This document shows, in pieces, positions 8,311 through 16,887 of a stretch of DNA of 64,000 nt (position 1 is the first letter of the stretch; each line of letters opens with the position of its first letter). The notes under the pieces were generated by a model, which was not told the DNA's origin, made no database searches, and worked only from the letters and a program-made list of their open reading frames with translations. Made by a program: the position numbers and the translations under genes. The stretch comes from Hymenobacter pini. GTDB taxonomy: Bacteria > Bacteroidota > Bacteroidia > Cytophagales > Hymenobacteraceae. The stretch spans positions 1,401,996 to 1,465,995 of the forward strand of contig NZ_JAIZZH010000001.1 of the NCBI RefSeq assembly GCF_020421205.1, written 5' to 3'.

Positions 8311-8676
8311 ATGACAGGTCAGAAACTCATACTACTGAAGCAGGTGCTGGAGCAAATGCAGACGGCGAAGGAGCCGTTTTCACTGCGTTTCGTGAAGCTG
8401 AATGAGGGGAAGCAGGAAGGCGGCGAGGTCGTGTTTTACGACGCCGTGCGCCTGAGCAGCCGGGCGCAGCCGGAAGGAGGTGCTTCAGCGGTAGAAGGGG
8501 AGGGGGCGTCGGAACGAGCGGACGACATGCACCAGAAAACAGCCGCGAAAGGTACCCGCGCCCCCAACCATTCTGATCATATGACCCGCAACCTGGTGAA
8601 CACCCGCAACGGGCGCTTCCTGAAGGTGCACATCTATCTGCTACTCGAATTCAACGGTAAAAAAGTACTACTCTAA
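8311..8676 (+). CDS. Small unknown phage protein before the portal
   Basis: A 121-aa protein: helical N-terminus (LLKQVLEQMQTAKEPFSLRF), a charged low-complexity middle with Gly/Glu/Ala, and a basic C-terminus. The first ATG after promoter-like copy E was used. Its TAA overlaps the portal ATG (TAATG), so it is translationally coupled to the portal gene. No family was recognised. Confidence 0.6.
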   Translation: MTGQKLILLKQVLEQMQTAKEPFSLRFVKLNEGKQEGGEVVFYDAVRLSSRAQPEGGASAVEGEGASERADDMHQKTAAKGTRAPNHSDHMTRNLVNTRNGRFLKVHIYLLLEFNGKKVLL

Positions 8677-10010
8677 TGCTCAATGCCTACGTCAACGGCG
8701 ACCTGTCCTTCGGCTATATCGAGGGGCTGAACGCGGTGGTTCAGACCGGGGCCGGCGGGAGGCTGGAGCCCGGCGCTACCACCACCATTTCCCACGTCAA
8801 GGCCTCGGGTGGCTCCTCGGAGGTTGCCAACTGGGGCGAGGATAACCAGTTCCCCCAGCAGGTGGTGGCCGACACGGAGAAAAACACCTCCCTGCCCACC
8901 ATGCTCAGCTGGAAGGCCAAGGCCTGGTACGGCGGCGGCCTGATCTACGGGCTGGCCGACATCGACGAGCAGGGCGAGGAAACCTTCAAACGGGTGCGCC
9001 TGCCGCAGGTGGAGGCGTTTCTGCGCAACAACAACCTGGGGCGCTACGCTTTCGAGGCCGCCAAGGACCTGAGCTACTTCGCCAACGCCTTTGTGGAGCT
9101 GATTCTCTCGCGCAACCGCCAGCAGATCGTCCACGTGAGCACTATCGACGCCTGCTACTGCCGGTTTTCGCGCCCGAAAAAGCCCGGCGACGCGCCCATG
9201 CAGCACGTGTACGTGAATGCCAACTGGGCCAACGGCGGCCGGCACGATGACGAGTACGCCACGAAGATTCCGGTGCTGGAGGTGTACTACAACAAGGTGG
9301 AGGCCCTGCGCCAGCGCACCGACGGCTTCAAGTACATCTACCCGATCAACATTCCCAGCCCCGACAAATCGGAGTACCAGATGGCCGACTGGAACACGTT
9401 CCGCCGTTCCGGCTGGGCCGACGTGGCCAAGGCCGTGGTGGAGTTCAAGAAGATGCTGCTGAAGCAGATTCTCTCGGTAGAATTCATCATTGAGGTGCAC
9501 CCGGCCTACTGGGAATGGAAATACAAGGACTGGGACGATAAGACCGAGGAGGAGCGCCGCCGCCTGATCACGGCCGAGCTGAAGAATTTCGGCGAGGTGA
9601 TGAGTGGCAGTAACGGGGCCGGCAAGTCGCTGATGACGACGACCGTGAAGGACTCCAGCGGCAACGACGTGTCGGCCTTCAAGGTGACGGCCATCGACAA
9701 GAAGCAGAGTGATAAGCTCAACGAGGACTCGCAGGAGGCCGCCAGCCACGCCTACACCGCCGGCGGCGTCGCGCCTACGCTCATGGGCATCCAGCCCGGC
9801 AAGAACATGGGGGCCGGCAGCGGCTCCGATGCCCGGGTGGCCTTTAACAACTTCATCAGTACCAGCACCTTCGAGCAGGACCTGATTCTGGAAGTGCTGC
9901 ACTTCATCCGGGACTATAACGGCTGGCCCGAAAACCTGGAATTCCGCTTTCGTCAGCCCCTGATCATGACCATGGACAAGGGCAAGCAAGTCCAACAAGA
10001 AACGGCCTGA
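8676..10010 (+). CDS. Phage portal-like protein
   Basis: A 444-aa protein in the position expected for the portal, the dodecameric ring at one head vertex through which DNA is packaged and to which the tail attaches. It shows an aromatic N-terminal wing, a long charged helical stem region (about residues 250-310, EWKYKDWDDKTEEERRR) and a C-terminal segment with GSGSDARVAFNNFIST typical of portal-type proteins in Bacteroidota prophages. The start overlaps the upstream stop. The family was assigned by size, position and overall pattern, not by a diagnostic motif. Confidence 0.65.
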   Translation: MLNAYVNGDLSFGYIEGLNAVVQTGAGGRLEPGATTTISHVKASGGSSEVANWGEDNQFPQQVVADTEKNTSLPTMLSWKAKAWYGGGLIYGLADIDEQGEETFKRVRLPQVEAFLRNNNLGRYAFEAAKDLSYFANAFVELILSRNRQQIVHVSTIDACYCRFSRPKKPGDAPMQHVYVNANWANGGRHDDEYATKIPVLEVYYNKVEALRQRTDGFKYIYPINIPSPDKSEYQMADWNTFRRSGWADVAKAVVEFKKMLLKQILSVEFIIEVHPAYWEWKYKDWDDKTEEERRRLITAELKNFGEVMSGSNGAGKSLMTTTVKDSSGNDVSAFKVTAIDKKQSDKLNEDSQEAASHAYTAGGVAPTLMGIQPGKNMGAGSGSDARVAFNNFISTSTFEQDLILEVLHFIRDYNGWPENLEFRFRQPLIMTMDKGKQVQQETA

Positions 10011-10013
10011 CCC

Positions 10014-10184
10014 ATGCCCGACCTCTCCTACAACGCCCTGCAGCTGCAGGGCCGCACCCTACTAGTGGAACTCCAGGCCCTGCCGGCCTCTGACCCGCGC
10101 CGCACCCAGCTGCAGGCCCAGTACAATCAAGTTCAACAGCAAATCCGAGCCATCCGCTCACAACTCCGTCAAGCATGGCTTTGA
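10014..10184 (+). CDS. 56-aa helical protein between portal and connector
   Basis: A short frame from ATG 10014 to TGA 10182-10184. It starts 3 bases after the portal stop and overlaps the next gene's ATG (10175) by ten bases, so it fills the gap exactly and keeps coding-type codon use. The product is almost entirely alpha-helical and Gln-rich (QYNQVQQQIRAIRSQLRQ), like small coiled-coil adaptor or chaperone proteins. Function unknown. Confidence 0.6.
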   Translation: MPDLSYNALQLQGRTLLVELQALPASDPRRTQLQAQYNQVQQQIRAIRSQLRQAWL

Positions 10185-11188
10185 TTCAGGACATCGACCA
10201 ATTCCGCGCCCACGTCACGCTCAACAGCACGGCCGACGAGGACACCTACACGGCCCTGCAGGCCGACCTGCTGCTGGTGGAGGACGAGCACATCCGGCCC
10301 ATGCTGGGGGACGAGTTCTATCAGCAGTTTCGGGAACAGGTAGAGGAGGGCATCGAGCAGCTGAATACCCCGGCTAAGAAGCTGCTGCAGCTGCTGCAGT
10401 CGCCCCTGGCCAACCTCACGATGGTGAGCTACCTGGACATTGCCCAGGTGCAGATCAGCGGGGTCGGCGTGCAGATCATCAGCGACACCACCCAGAAAAC
10501 CGCCTTCCAGTGGCAGATCAACGATCTGAAGGTCAATTTCTCGCGCAAGGGCTTCAACGGGCTGGAAAAGGTGCTGGCCTTCCTGCAGCGCAACGAGTCC
10601 GAGTTTCCGACCTGGCAAAGCTCGGAAGCCGCCCGCCAGCACCGTGAGCTGTTCATTAGCACGGCCACTGAGTTTTCGCAGCACTACAACATCAACAACG
10701 CCCGCACCACCTTCCTGTCGCTGGCCTCGCTGGTGCGCAAAACCGAGAGCTTCGCCCTGGAGCCGGCGCTGGGTTCCCCGTTCTTCGACGAGCTGAAGCA
10801 GCAGCTGGCCGACGAGCAGCTCACGCCGGAGAATGCCGCCCTGGTGGAGAAGTACCTGCGCCCGGCGCTGGCCCACCTGACGATGGCCCAGGCCATTGGG
10901 GAGCTGGGCTTCTCGCTGAACGGCCAGGCGCTGGAGCTGAATGTGTACCGGCCCGACAACGCCAACAGCAAGGAATCCGACCCGGGCCTGCAGCGCCTGC
11001 TGGATATGAAGCAGGAGCAGGCCGTGGACGACGGGGCCCGCTACCTGCGCCGCATGCGCAAGCACCTGAACGAAACGGCCTCGGCCGACCGCTATGCGAC
11101 CTATTTCGGCTCCTCGGCCTACGAGGCCCCGCTGAGCGGCCAATCCTACCTGACCGAATCCACCGCGCCGATGTTCGGCGCCATCTAA
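10175..11188 (+). CDS. Phage protein, head-tail connector candidate
   Basis: A 337-aa protein. Its N-terminal part (MALIQDIDQFRAHVTLN) and helical organisation resemble the head-completion or connector proteins found just after the portal in Bacteroidota prophages. No membrane segment or enzymatic motif is visible. It overlaps the 56-aa gene upstream and is followed 6 bases later by the holin GTG, so it is the last morphogenesis gene before lysis. The name is tentative. Confidence 0.55.
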   Translation: MALIQDIDQFRAHVTLNSTADEDTYTALQADLLLVEDEHIRPMLGDEFYQQFREQVEEGIEQLNTPAKKLLQLLQSPLANLTMVSYLDIAQVQISGVGVQIISDTTQKTAFQWQINDLKVNFSRKGFNGLEKVLAFLQRNESEFPTWQSSEAARQHRELFISTATEFSQHYNINNARTTFLSLASLVRKTESFALEPALGSPFFDELKQQLADEQLTPENAALVEKYLRPALAHLTMAQAIGELGFSLNGQALELNVYRPDNANSKESDPGLQRLLDMKQEQAVDDGARYLRRMRKHLNETASADRYATYFGSSAYEAPLSGQSYLTESTAPMFGAI

Positions 11189-11194
11189 TCCGCC

Positions 11195-11710
11195 GTGACC
11201 TTACTGATCCAACTCACCGAGCTGCTGCAGCGCAGTGGCTCGGCCTTCCAGAAGTACGTGTTTGCCGACTGGAATTTCATCGGCTACCTGCTGGTGGTCT
11301 TCGTGGTGGATACCGCCCTGGGCGTGTGGCTGAGCATGAAGCGCCGCCGGCACCACAGCCGCCAGTTCCGCGGCATGTTCGAGAAGTTCATCCAGTACGG
11401 GGCCGTGCTGATCATGGTGCACGTGCTCTGCGAGTTCACGGTGGACGGCCAGAAAAACAGCATTCTGAATATGCTGGTGCCGCATTTCAAGGCCGTGATG
11501 TACCTGGCCGTACTCTGGGCCGAAGTGAAGTCAATCGACGAAAACCTGCGGGGGCTGGGCTTCAGCGGCCTGCCGTTCCCGGCCTTCCTGCGCAAGCGCC
11601 TAGCCGACTGGGAAGAAACCGGCCAGCTGCCGGCAGCACCAGCGCCATCACTACCCGAATCCCTTAACCCGGCGGCTGAACCGGCCGCCATCACCCCCGA
11701 TCCATTATGA
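11195..11710 (+). CDS. Phage holin
   Basis: A 171-aa membrane protein. Hydrophobic segments lie near residues 28-45 (FIGYLLVVFVVDTALGVWL), 64-80 and 92-108, with a cytoplasmic Pro/Ala-rich tail. Holins of this phage_holin_4 type assemble in the inner membrane and open it at a set time so that the endolysin reaches peptidoglycan. It starts with GTG, and its TGA overlaps the endolysin ATG (ATGA), the typical holin-endolysin coupling. Confidence 0.8.
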   Translation: MTLLIQLTELLQRSGSAFQKYVFADWNFIGYLLVVFVVDTALGVWLSMKRRRHHSRQFRGMFEKFIQYGAVLIMVHVLCEFTVDGQKNSILNMLVPHFKAVMYLAVLWAEVKSIDENLRGLGFSGLPFPAFLRKRLADWEETGQLPAAPAPSLPESLNPAAEPAAITPDPL

Positions 11711-12162
11711 GTGTATCCATGAAAACCGATGCCGCCGGCCGCGCCTTCATCACGAAGGAGGAGGGCGAAGTGCTGACTGCCTACCGCTGCTCGGCCGGCG
11801 TGCTCACCATCGGCGTGGGCCACACCGGCCCTGATGTAAAAGCCGGCCAGACTATTACCCGGGAGCGAAGCCAGCAGCTGCTCACCTACGATCTGCAACG
11901 GTTTGAAGCCGCTGTGAACAGCCTGGTAACGGTGCCGCTCACCCAGAACCAGTTCAATGCGCTGGTGAGCTTTGCCTTCAATCTGGGAGCCGGGGCGCTG
12001 CAGAAGTCCAGCCTGCTCACATACATCAACGCCACGGCCAACGCCAACCGGGATGCGGCCTACCTGAAGAACGCCTTCCGTATCTGGCGCAATGTGAACG
12101 GCAAACCGAATGCGGCCATTGAAGCCCGCCGGCTCCGGGAATTTGCCTTGTTCCTGAAATGA
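11707..12162 (+). CDS. Endolysin, GH24 lysozyme
   Basis: A 151-aa lysozyme of the T4/P21 type that cleaves the MurNAc-GlcNAc bond of peptidoglycan. The catalytic signature EGEVLTAYRCSAGVLTIGVG lies near residues 19-38: Glu, then Cys where many family members have Asp, then Thr. NLGAGALQKSSLL and the C-terminal ARRLREFALF are family-like. There is no signal peptide, so export depends on the holin. Both ends overlap the neighbouring genes (holin upstream, lipoprotein downstream), giving a compact lysis cassette. Confidence 0.9.
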   Translation: MSVSMKTDAAGRAFITKEEGEVLTAYRCSAGVLTIGVGHTGPDVKAGQTITRERSQQLLTYDLQRFEAAVNSLVTVPLTQNQFNALVSFAFNLGAGALQKSSLLTYINATANANRDAAYLKNAFRIWRNVNGKPNAAIEARRLREFALFLK

Positions 12163-12305
12163 TAGGCCGCCTACTTCTGGCACTGGCCGGCCTGCTGCTG
12201 GCCACCAGCTGCCGCGTCTGCCCGCCCACCGTGGCCGGCCACGTTTCGCGCTACGGGGCGGCCAACACGCCCACCAAACACTTCAAGCCCAACCGTCGCA
12301 TCTGA
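12159..12305 (+). CDS. 48-aa lipoprotein, Rz1-like (lysis cassette)
   Basis: Starts with ATG at 12159 inside the endolysin stop and ends with TGA overlapping the next ATG. It encodes 48 residues: a hydrophobic signal of about 15 residues, lipobox LATSC, then a basic Pro/Thr tail. Tiny lipoproteins directly after an endolysin usually serve as the outer-membrane half of the spanin (Rz1) that disrupts the outer membrane. No clear inner-membrane Rz partner is visible, so the spanin role is inferred. Confidence 0.6.
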   Translation: MIGRLLLALAGLLLATSCRVCPPTVAGHVSRYGAANTPTKHFKPNRRI

Positions 12306-12712
12306 TGCTCCGTCTCGCTATCTATTTTGCCCTTCTTGGCTGCCTGCTGGCCAGCTGCGCTTCGGAGCGGCTTCCGTTCACTGCTGGCTTCGAGCGGCGC
12401 GTGGACTCCACCCGGCTGGCCCAGGCCGGGCTACCGGTGCCCACCGAGCCGGCCCGAGCTGGTGGCCTAGTGGTGCTGCAGGACGTGGGCAAGAAGAACA
12501 CGTTCATCATCCAAACGGCCCCAGGCAACACGGCCAGTACCACCAAAACCGACAACACCGGCCGCAATGCCAGTGAGGGCGCGAATGGTGGCCACGCAGT
12601 CGTCGAGAACAGAGGTCCGGGCTTCGGCACGTTTGCCGTGGTGGCCGTGGTAGGCTTTGCTGCTGGCTTTCTTGTATGTCGGCGCTGGTTGAAGCACAAC
12701 GTGTCGAATTAA
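12305..12712 (+). CDS. Second small lipoprotein of the lysis cassette
   Basis: A 135-aa protein with a lipoprotein signal ending LLASC (Cys17), a Thr/Asn/Gly-rich middle and a hydrophobic segment near the C-terminus (about residues 105-125, GTFAVVAVVGFAAGFLVC) followed by a basic tail. Its start overlaps the previous stop (TGATG). A protein with a lipid anchor at one end and a membrane helix at the other could span the periplasm like a unimolecular spanin, which would suit its place after endolysin. This is a topology-based inference. Confidence 0.6.
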   Translation: MLRLAIYFALLGCLLASCASERLPFTAGFERRVDSTRLAQAGLPVPTEPARAGGLVVLQDVGKKNTFIIQTAPGNTASTTKTDNTGRNASEGANGGHAVVENRGPGFGTFAVVAVVGFAAGFLVCRRWLKHNVSN

Positions 12713-12803
12713 TAAGTGACGTTCTGGCAGATGTAGCTTAAATGCGGTATAGTGGTAGACTTCTTGTAGAACAGGCAACAGTATTTCATTTTAACTCCTT
12801 TTT

Positions 12804-13262
12804 ATGTCTGTCTCTCACCAAGATTTTGTTAACAAGTTCCGTCACTTCATCACTACTGAAAAGCAACTGCATTTTGCAATTCGGAAGGTGAATGGAATGA
12901 ATGCTTCTCTTCCAAAATTACCTATGACTGGTAACTATATGTCGTACGAAGACATTGAGGTTGCTGCTCCGTTTGAAAAGTCCCTTCGTGAAGCAAAGGG
13001 TGAAGTAGTCTTTCGTCAGAAAGAGTATGACCAAGCTTTGAATGATGTGCTGGAACTGTTGCCTGAAGTGGTGAAAACGAACATGGCACACGGAATTCCA
13101 TTTGTTGTTCATAACCTACCCGGTGAAAATATTGCAGATGGGCATTATGCTGCTGTCTTTGTGGGAAATACCTTGCGAGTAGTCAATTTTGACAATACCG
13201 ATACTTTGACCTCATTGCTGAAAGCAGTAGGTGTACACTGGTTAGGTAACGCTGATTTCTAA
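12804..13262 (+). CDS. Unknown AT-rich prophage gene (moron)
   Basis: A 152-aa soluble protein, with helical N-terminal two thirds and a small beta segment near the end (GHYAAVFVGNTLRVVNFDNT). It has a 91-base leader without coupling to the lysis genes and ends before a terminator, so it is an independent unit. Codon use is clearly more AT-rich than the phage genes on either side, suggesting recent acquisition. No family was recognised. Confidence 0.6.
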   Translation: MSVSHQDFVNKFRHFITTEKQLHFAIRKVNGMNASLPKLPMTGNYMSYEDIEVAAPFEKSLREAKGEVVFRQKEYDQALNDVLELLPEVVKTNMAHGIPFVVHNLPGENIADGHYAAVFVGNTLRVVNFDNTDTLTSLLKAVGVHWLGNADF

Positions 13263-13287
13263 GTAATACTTCATAAAAAGTATTGAT

Positions 13288-13317
13288 GCCCCCGGCCACA
13301 TGGTTGGGGGCTTTTTT
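13288..13317 (+). terminator. Terminator, cassette copy F
   Basis: GCCCCC (13288-13293) pairs with GGGGGC (13306-13311), with further inner pairing, followed by six T. Confidence 0.85.
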
Positions 13318-13323
13318 GTGTCC

Positions 13324-13354
13324 TTCGCTTTTGGCACTAGCTAGTGGAATTTCG
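13324..13354 (+). promoter_or_regulatory. Prophage promoter-like element, copy F
   Basis: TTCG (13324-13327), 19 bases, GAATTTCG (13347-13354). It drives the tail operon; the ATG at 13379 follows after 24 bases. Confidence 0.6.
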
Positions 13355-13378
13355 GGCTGTTCTCAACGATACACCCTT

Positions 13379-14197
13379 ATGCACGACGTACAAATCGGCC
13401 GCCGGCACCGCAAGATGGCCCGCACATGGAATGAGCTGACCGGCGAGCAGCTGCTGCAGGTGTGCCGCATTTACGGCAAGGACTTCAACCTGCGGGCCCT
13501 GCTGCACCGGGCGATGCTGGGCGTGCTGCTGCAGGTGCCCGCCCGCGTACTCCGCAAGATCAACCACGTGCAGGTGCTGGAGCTGAAGCCCTTCTACCGC
13601 TTCCTGTTGGAGCCTGACCAAGGCCGCCCGCTCACTGCGCAGCTGCTGCCCCGCCTGCCGGTGCGCAGCTGGCGACAAGCCTTTTTCGCGCCCACCCTCT
13701 ACGGCCCGGCCGACTCGTTCCGGAACCTGAGCTTTTCGGAGTTCATCTTCGCCGACACCTACTTCCTGCGCTACCTGCAGACCACCGAGGAAGCCGCGCT
13801 GGACAAGCTGGTGGCCGTGCTCTACCGGCCCCAGCGCCGGGACTACAACCCGCTGGCCGTAAGCTACGGCGGCGACCGGCGCGAGGACTTCAACGAGCAC
13901 CTGCTGGCGGCGCGCGCCCGCCACGTGGCCCGGGTGCCGCACTACGTCAAGTTTGCCGTGCTGCTCTACTACCGCGGTTGCCGGCGGGAGCTGGAGCGGC
14001 GTTATGCCCGCGTGTTCGAGGGCGACACCAACCGGAAGGCGGCGCTCAGCGGCTGGCAGGCCGTGCTGCACGGCCTGGCCGACGGCGTGCACCGCATCGA
14101 CGCCACGGCCCAGCAGCGCCTGCACAACGTCATGCGCGAGATGCAGCGCGTGCTGGAAAACTACGACCGGGCCAAGGAGGCCCAGCAATCCACCTAA
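13379..14197 (+). CDS. Unknown phage tail-region protein
   Basis: A 272-aa mostly helical, Arg-rich protein. The ATG at 13379 was chosen because longer in-frame starts would lie in the terminator and promoter of cassette F. It is the first gene of the tail operon and lies 4 bases before the next. A tail assembly chaperone or tail completion role is possible from position; nothing in the sequence proves it. Confidence 0.6.
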   Translation: MHDVQIGRRHRKMARTWNELTGEQLLQVCRIYGKDFNLRALLHRAMLGVLLQVPARVLRKINHVQVLELKPFYRFLLEPDQGRPLTAQLLPRLPVRSWRQAFFAPTLYGPADSFRNLSFSEFIFADTYFLRYLQTTEEAALDKLVAVLYRPQRRDYNPLAVSYGGDRREDFNEHLLAARARHVARVPHYVKFAVLLYYRGCRRELERRYARVFEGDTNRKAALSGWQAVLHGLADGVHRIDATAQQRLHNVMREMQRVLENYDRAKEAQQST

Positions 14198-14201
14198 CGC
14201 T

Positions 14202-14744
14202 ATGTTCGCCAATCTGGAGTATACGGCCCTGTTTGAGGAGGCCGCTTCCCGGCACAAAGAAATTGGCCACCGGCCCACCGAGTGCCACTTCGTCAAGCTC
14301 GTGCTCTCGGCCGACCCGGTGCAGAAAGCCATCAGCTGGACGCCCTTCTTTACGAAGCTCAAAAACACGCTGAAGCCCGGCCCCTCGCTGGTGTGCATCA
14401 GCTACGAGGGCGACTACGAGGATTCGGGCGACGATAAGACGCTCACGCACCGGCACGGCTCCTTTATCATTCTGGAACATGCCAAAGTCGGTAACGATGC
14501 CCACCGCGACCAGGTGCTGGAGCGCACCGAGCGCATTGCTCACGAGGTGATGGCCTTCGTGCTGAAAGCCTTTCGCAGTCCGGAAGCCCGCCGGCAAGGC
14601 CGCTTCATTGACCGCTCCAACATGCAACTCGACTTCATCGGCCCGGTGGCCGACAACCACTACGGGGCCCAGTTCACCTTCAAATTCACCCAGCCCGCGA
14701 CCAAGGCCCTGGCCTTCAACCCGGACGCATTCCACCTCGACTAA
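14202..14744 (+). CDS. Unknown phage tail-region protein
   Basis: A 180-aa protein with mixed alpha/beta pattern, no signal and no membrane segment. The C-terminal half (NMQLDFIGPVADNHYGAQF) is beta-rich and could pack into a tail structure. The ATG at 14202 follows the previous stop by 4 bases, and its TAA is 1 base before the next ATG, so it sits in a tightly packed operon. No family was recognised. Confidence 0.6.
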   Translation: MFANLEYTALFEEAASRHKEIGHRPTECHFVKLVLSADPVQKAISWTPFFTKLKNTLKPGPSLVCISYEGDYEDSGDDKTLTHRHGSFIILEHAKVGNDAHRDQVLERTERIAHEVMAFVLKAFRSPEARRQGRFIDRSNMQLDFIGPVADNHYGAQFTFKFTQPATKALAFNPDAFHLD

Positions 14745-14745
14745 G

Positions 14746-16887
14746 ATGGCCGGCGAACGGTACGCATCCCTCACTTTTCAGCACGTTTTCCCCGGTGACG
14801 GCCAGCAGATTCAGCTCTGGCTGGGCGGGGCCTACCGCACTTTCACGGCCCGCTACGGCTACACCGTTGCCACGCGCGAATACACGGTCTACACGCAGCC
14901 CAACGCGGCGGAAAACCCGCTGCTGAGCACGGCCAACTCCCTGCGCTATGCTATCGAGCAGGAGCTGACCCGGCTGGGCCTGGCTGACAAGTACCAGCTG
15001 GCCTCTACGCTGGTGCGGGACACCACACCGGAAGACGCCGATGGCGACGGCTACGTGGACGACCCCTCGGTGGACTCCACCGGCATGTACAAGGGGCAGG
15101 TCAGCCTCACGGCCCGCTACTACGATGCCGCCCTGGACTTCCAGCCGCTCGTCGATGGGGGCTTCGGTACACCCGGTAACGACTACCCCCGCTTCCGGGA
15201 GGTGAGCCGGCTGGCTACGGCTCAGACCGTCATCGTGGAGCCCGCCGTCACGCTGGCCACGTGCTGGGGCTCGGCCACCGGTACCATCCTGCTCAGAGTG
15301 CGCAACGGCTCCACCGGCCAGTATACCTACCTCTGGAACGACGGCAGCACCGAGAAGAACCGCTTCGGTATACGGGCCGGCCAGTACTCGGTCACCGTCA
15401 CCGATGCCAGCGGAGCCAACACCACTGTGACGGTGCGCGTGGGCCAGAACACGCAGATTGTGCTCGACATTCGTAAGGAAAACGGCGGGCTATCGGTATT
15501 CCCCAGCGGCGGGGTGGGGCCCTATACCTACCTCTGGAACGATGGCATCCGCACGGCCGTGCGCCCCAACCTGGCTGCAGGTATCTACACCTGCGTTGTC
15601 AAGGATAGTCTGGGCTGCGGGGCCCAGATATCGGCCTCGGTGGAGCAGAACCGCTTTTTCTTCAGCCACGACCCGATTGAGCTGCGCCTCGATGCCGGCG
15701 ACGACTACCGGGACGACCCCACCACCAAGCCCAACCTGAGCTTCGTGTGCTCCGTGCACGTGGAGCGGGAGTACCTGAGCGGCCATTTCGAGCTGGCCGG
15801 CCAGCCCCAGGAGCAGCCCGCCGACCGGGACGGCCGCACCGTCTTCGAGGTGCAGGAGCTACTGGAGCCCTTCGTGGACTGCCAGTTTCCGGCCGTAGCC
15901 GGCGGGCTGGTGCCTGATATCGTGCAGGCCCGCCGCAACTTCTGCCGGTTTTACCTGAGCTACCAGGAGCGGGTGGACGGCGAGCTGAGCGCCGGCATCA
16001 CTTCCGAGCTGAGCTATTTGGTGCACGGCGGGCTCTCGTTTGAGGAAGCGGCCCGCGGCACGTGGTTCAACGGCTTTCAGGACGTGCAGAAGCCCTTCCT
16101 GACGTGGGAGCCCCTGCGTAAGCGCGTGACTCGGGAGCAGCCCGAATGGCTCTACCTGCTCGTGCCGGCCGATACCACTTCCGTGGTGCGCCAGGTGCGC
16201 GTGTACCTCTCCGATGGCAGCAGCCCGGCGTTTGCGCTGGGCCGCTACGACGACGTGCGCCGGCACGAGGTGTATATCCTGCCCTGCTCGTTTGCGGCCC
16301 TGGACCTGGGCCGCTTTGAGCTGAGCGCCGTGCGCGTGCTGCGGTGGGAGGTGTGGGCCTCGGATCAGGATGGCTCGCCCGTCTCGGAGGTGCGCACCTA
16401 CGAGCTGGACGGCCGCTACCAGCACACGCCCCGCTACTTTCTGTACGGCAACTCGCTGGGCGGGGTCAACACGCTGCCGGCGTTCGGCCGCTCCGACGTG
16501 CAGCTGGCCACCAAAACCACCAGCTCGCAGCTGGTGCGCGTGGCCGGCTACGATGCCGAGCGGGGCGACGTGCAGGTGGACCGCAAAACCGGGCTGCCCA
16601 CGCTGAAGGTGTACGCCGGCCCCCGCAGCCGGGAGCAGCTGCAGGCCGATCAGGACTTCATGCTCTCGCCCCGGGTGGTGCTCTACGACGGCGAGAGGCT
16701 GCAGGCCGGCACCGTCAAGGACCGCACGTTCACGCCCTACGACGAGGATGAAACCCGGCGGCTGCTGCCCTTCGACTTCGAGCTGCCCCGCCAGCGCCAC
16801 TACACCCCGCGCCTGCGCCTGCCGGTGCAGAGCACGCCCATCGAAACGCCGCCCATTGTGCCACCTGTCGATGCTCCGAGCGAATGA
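14746..16887 (+). CDS. Phage tail protein with two SprB-like repeats
   Basis: A 713-aa protein. Two consecutive modules at about residues 178-225 and 245-292 match the SprB repeat seen in Bacteroidota gliding adhesins: an aromatic-rich YTYLWNDG core, then AGQYSVTVTDASG in the first and AGIYTCVVKDSLG in the second. The N-terminal 170 residues and the C-terminal 400 residues have no recognised domain but are beta-rich. In the tail operon just upstream of another large tail protein, it is a candidate tail-tip or receptor-binding component. The last four bases overlap the next start (ATGA). Confidence 0.7.
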   Translation: MAGERYASLTFQHVFPGDGQQIQLWLGGAYRTFTARYGYTVATREYTVYTQPNAAENPLLSTANSLRYAIEQELTRLGLADKYQLASTLVRDTTPEDADGDGYVDDPSVDSTGMYKGQVSLTARYYDAALDFQPLVDGGFGTPGNDYPRFREVSRLATAQTVIVEPAVTLATCWGSATGTILLRVRNGSTGQYTYLWNDGSTEKNRFGIRAGQYSVTVTDASGANTTVTVRVGQNTQIVLDIRKENGGLSVFPSGGVGPYTYLWNDGIRTAVRPNLAAGIYTCVVKDSLGCGAQISASVEQNRFFFSHDPIELRLDAGDDYRDDPTTKPNLSFVCSVHVEREYLSGHFELAGQPQEQPADRDGRTVFEVQELLEPFVDCQFPAVAGGLVPDIVQARRNFCRFYLSYQERVDGELSAGITSELSYLVHGGLSFEEAARGTWFNGFQDVQKPFLTWEPLRKRVTREQPEWLYLLVPADTTSVVRQVRVYLSDGSSPAFALGRYDDVRRHEVYILPCSFAALDLGRFELSAVRVLRWEVWASDQDGSPVSEVRTYELDGRYQHTPRYFLYGNSLGGVNTLPAFGRSDVQLATKTTSSQLVRVAGYDAERGDVQVDRKTGLPTLKVYAGPRSREQLQADQDFMLSPRVVLYDGERLQAGTVKDRTFTPYDEDETRRLLPFDFELPRQRHYTPRLRLPVQSTPIETPPIVPPVDAPSE

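Noticed and set aside
8673..9998. A 441-aa frame antisense to the portal gene
   Set aside because: Typical antisense shadow in GC-rich DNA; no signal or motif.
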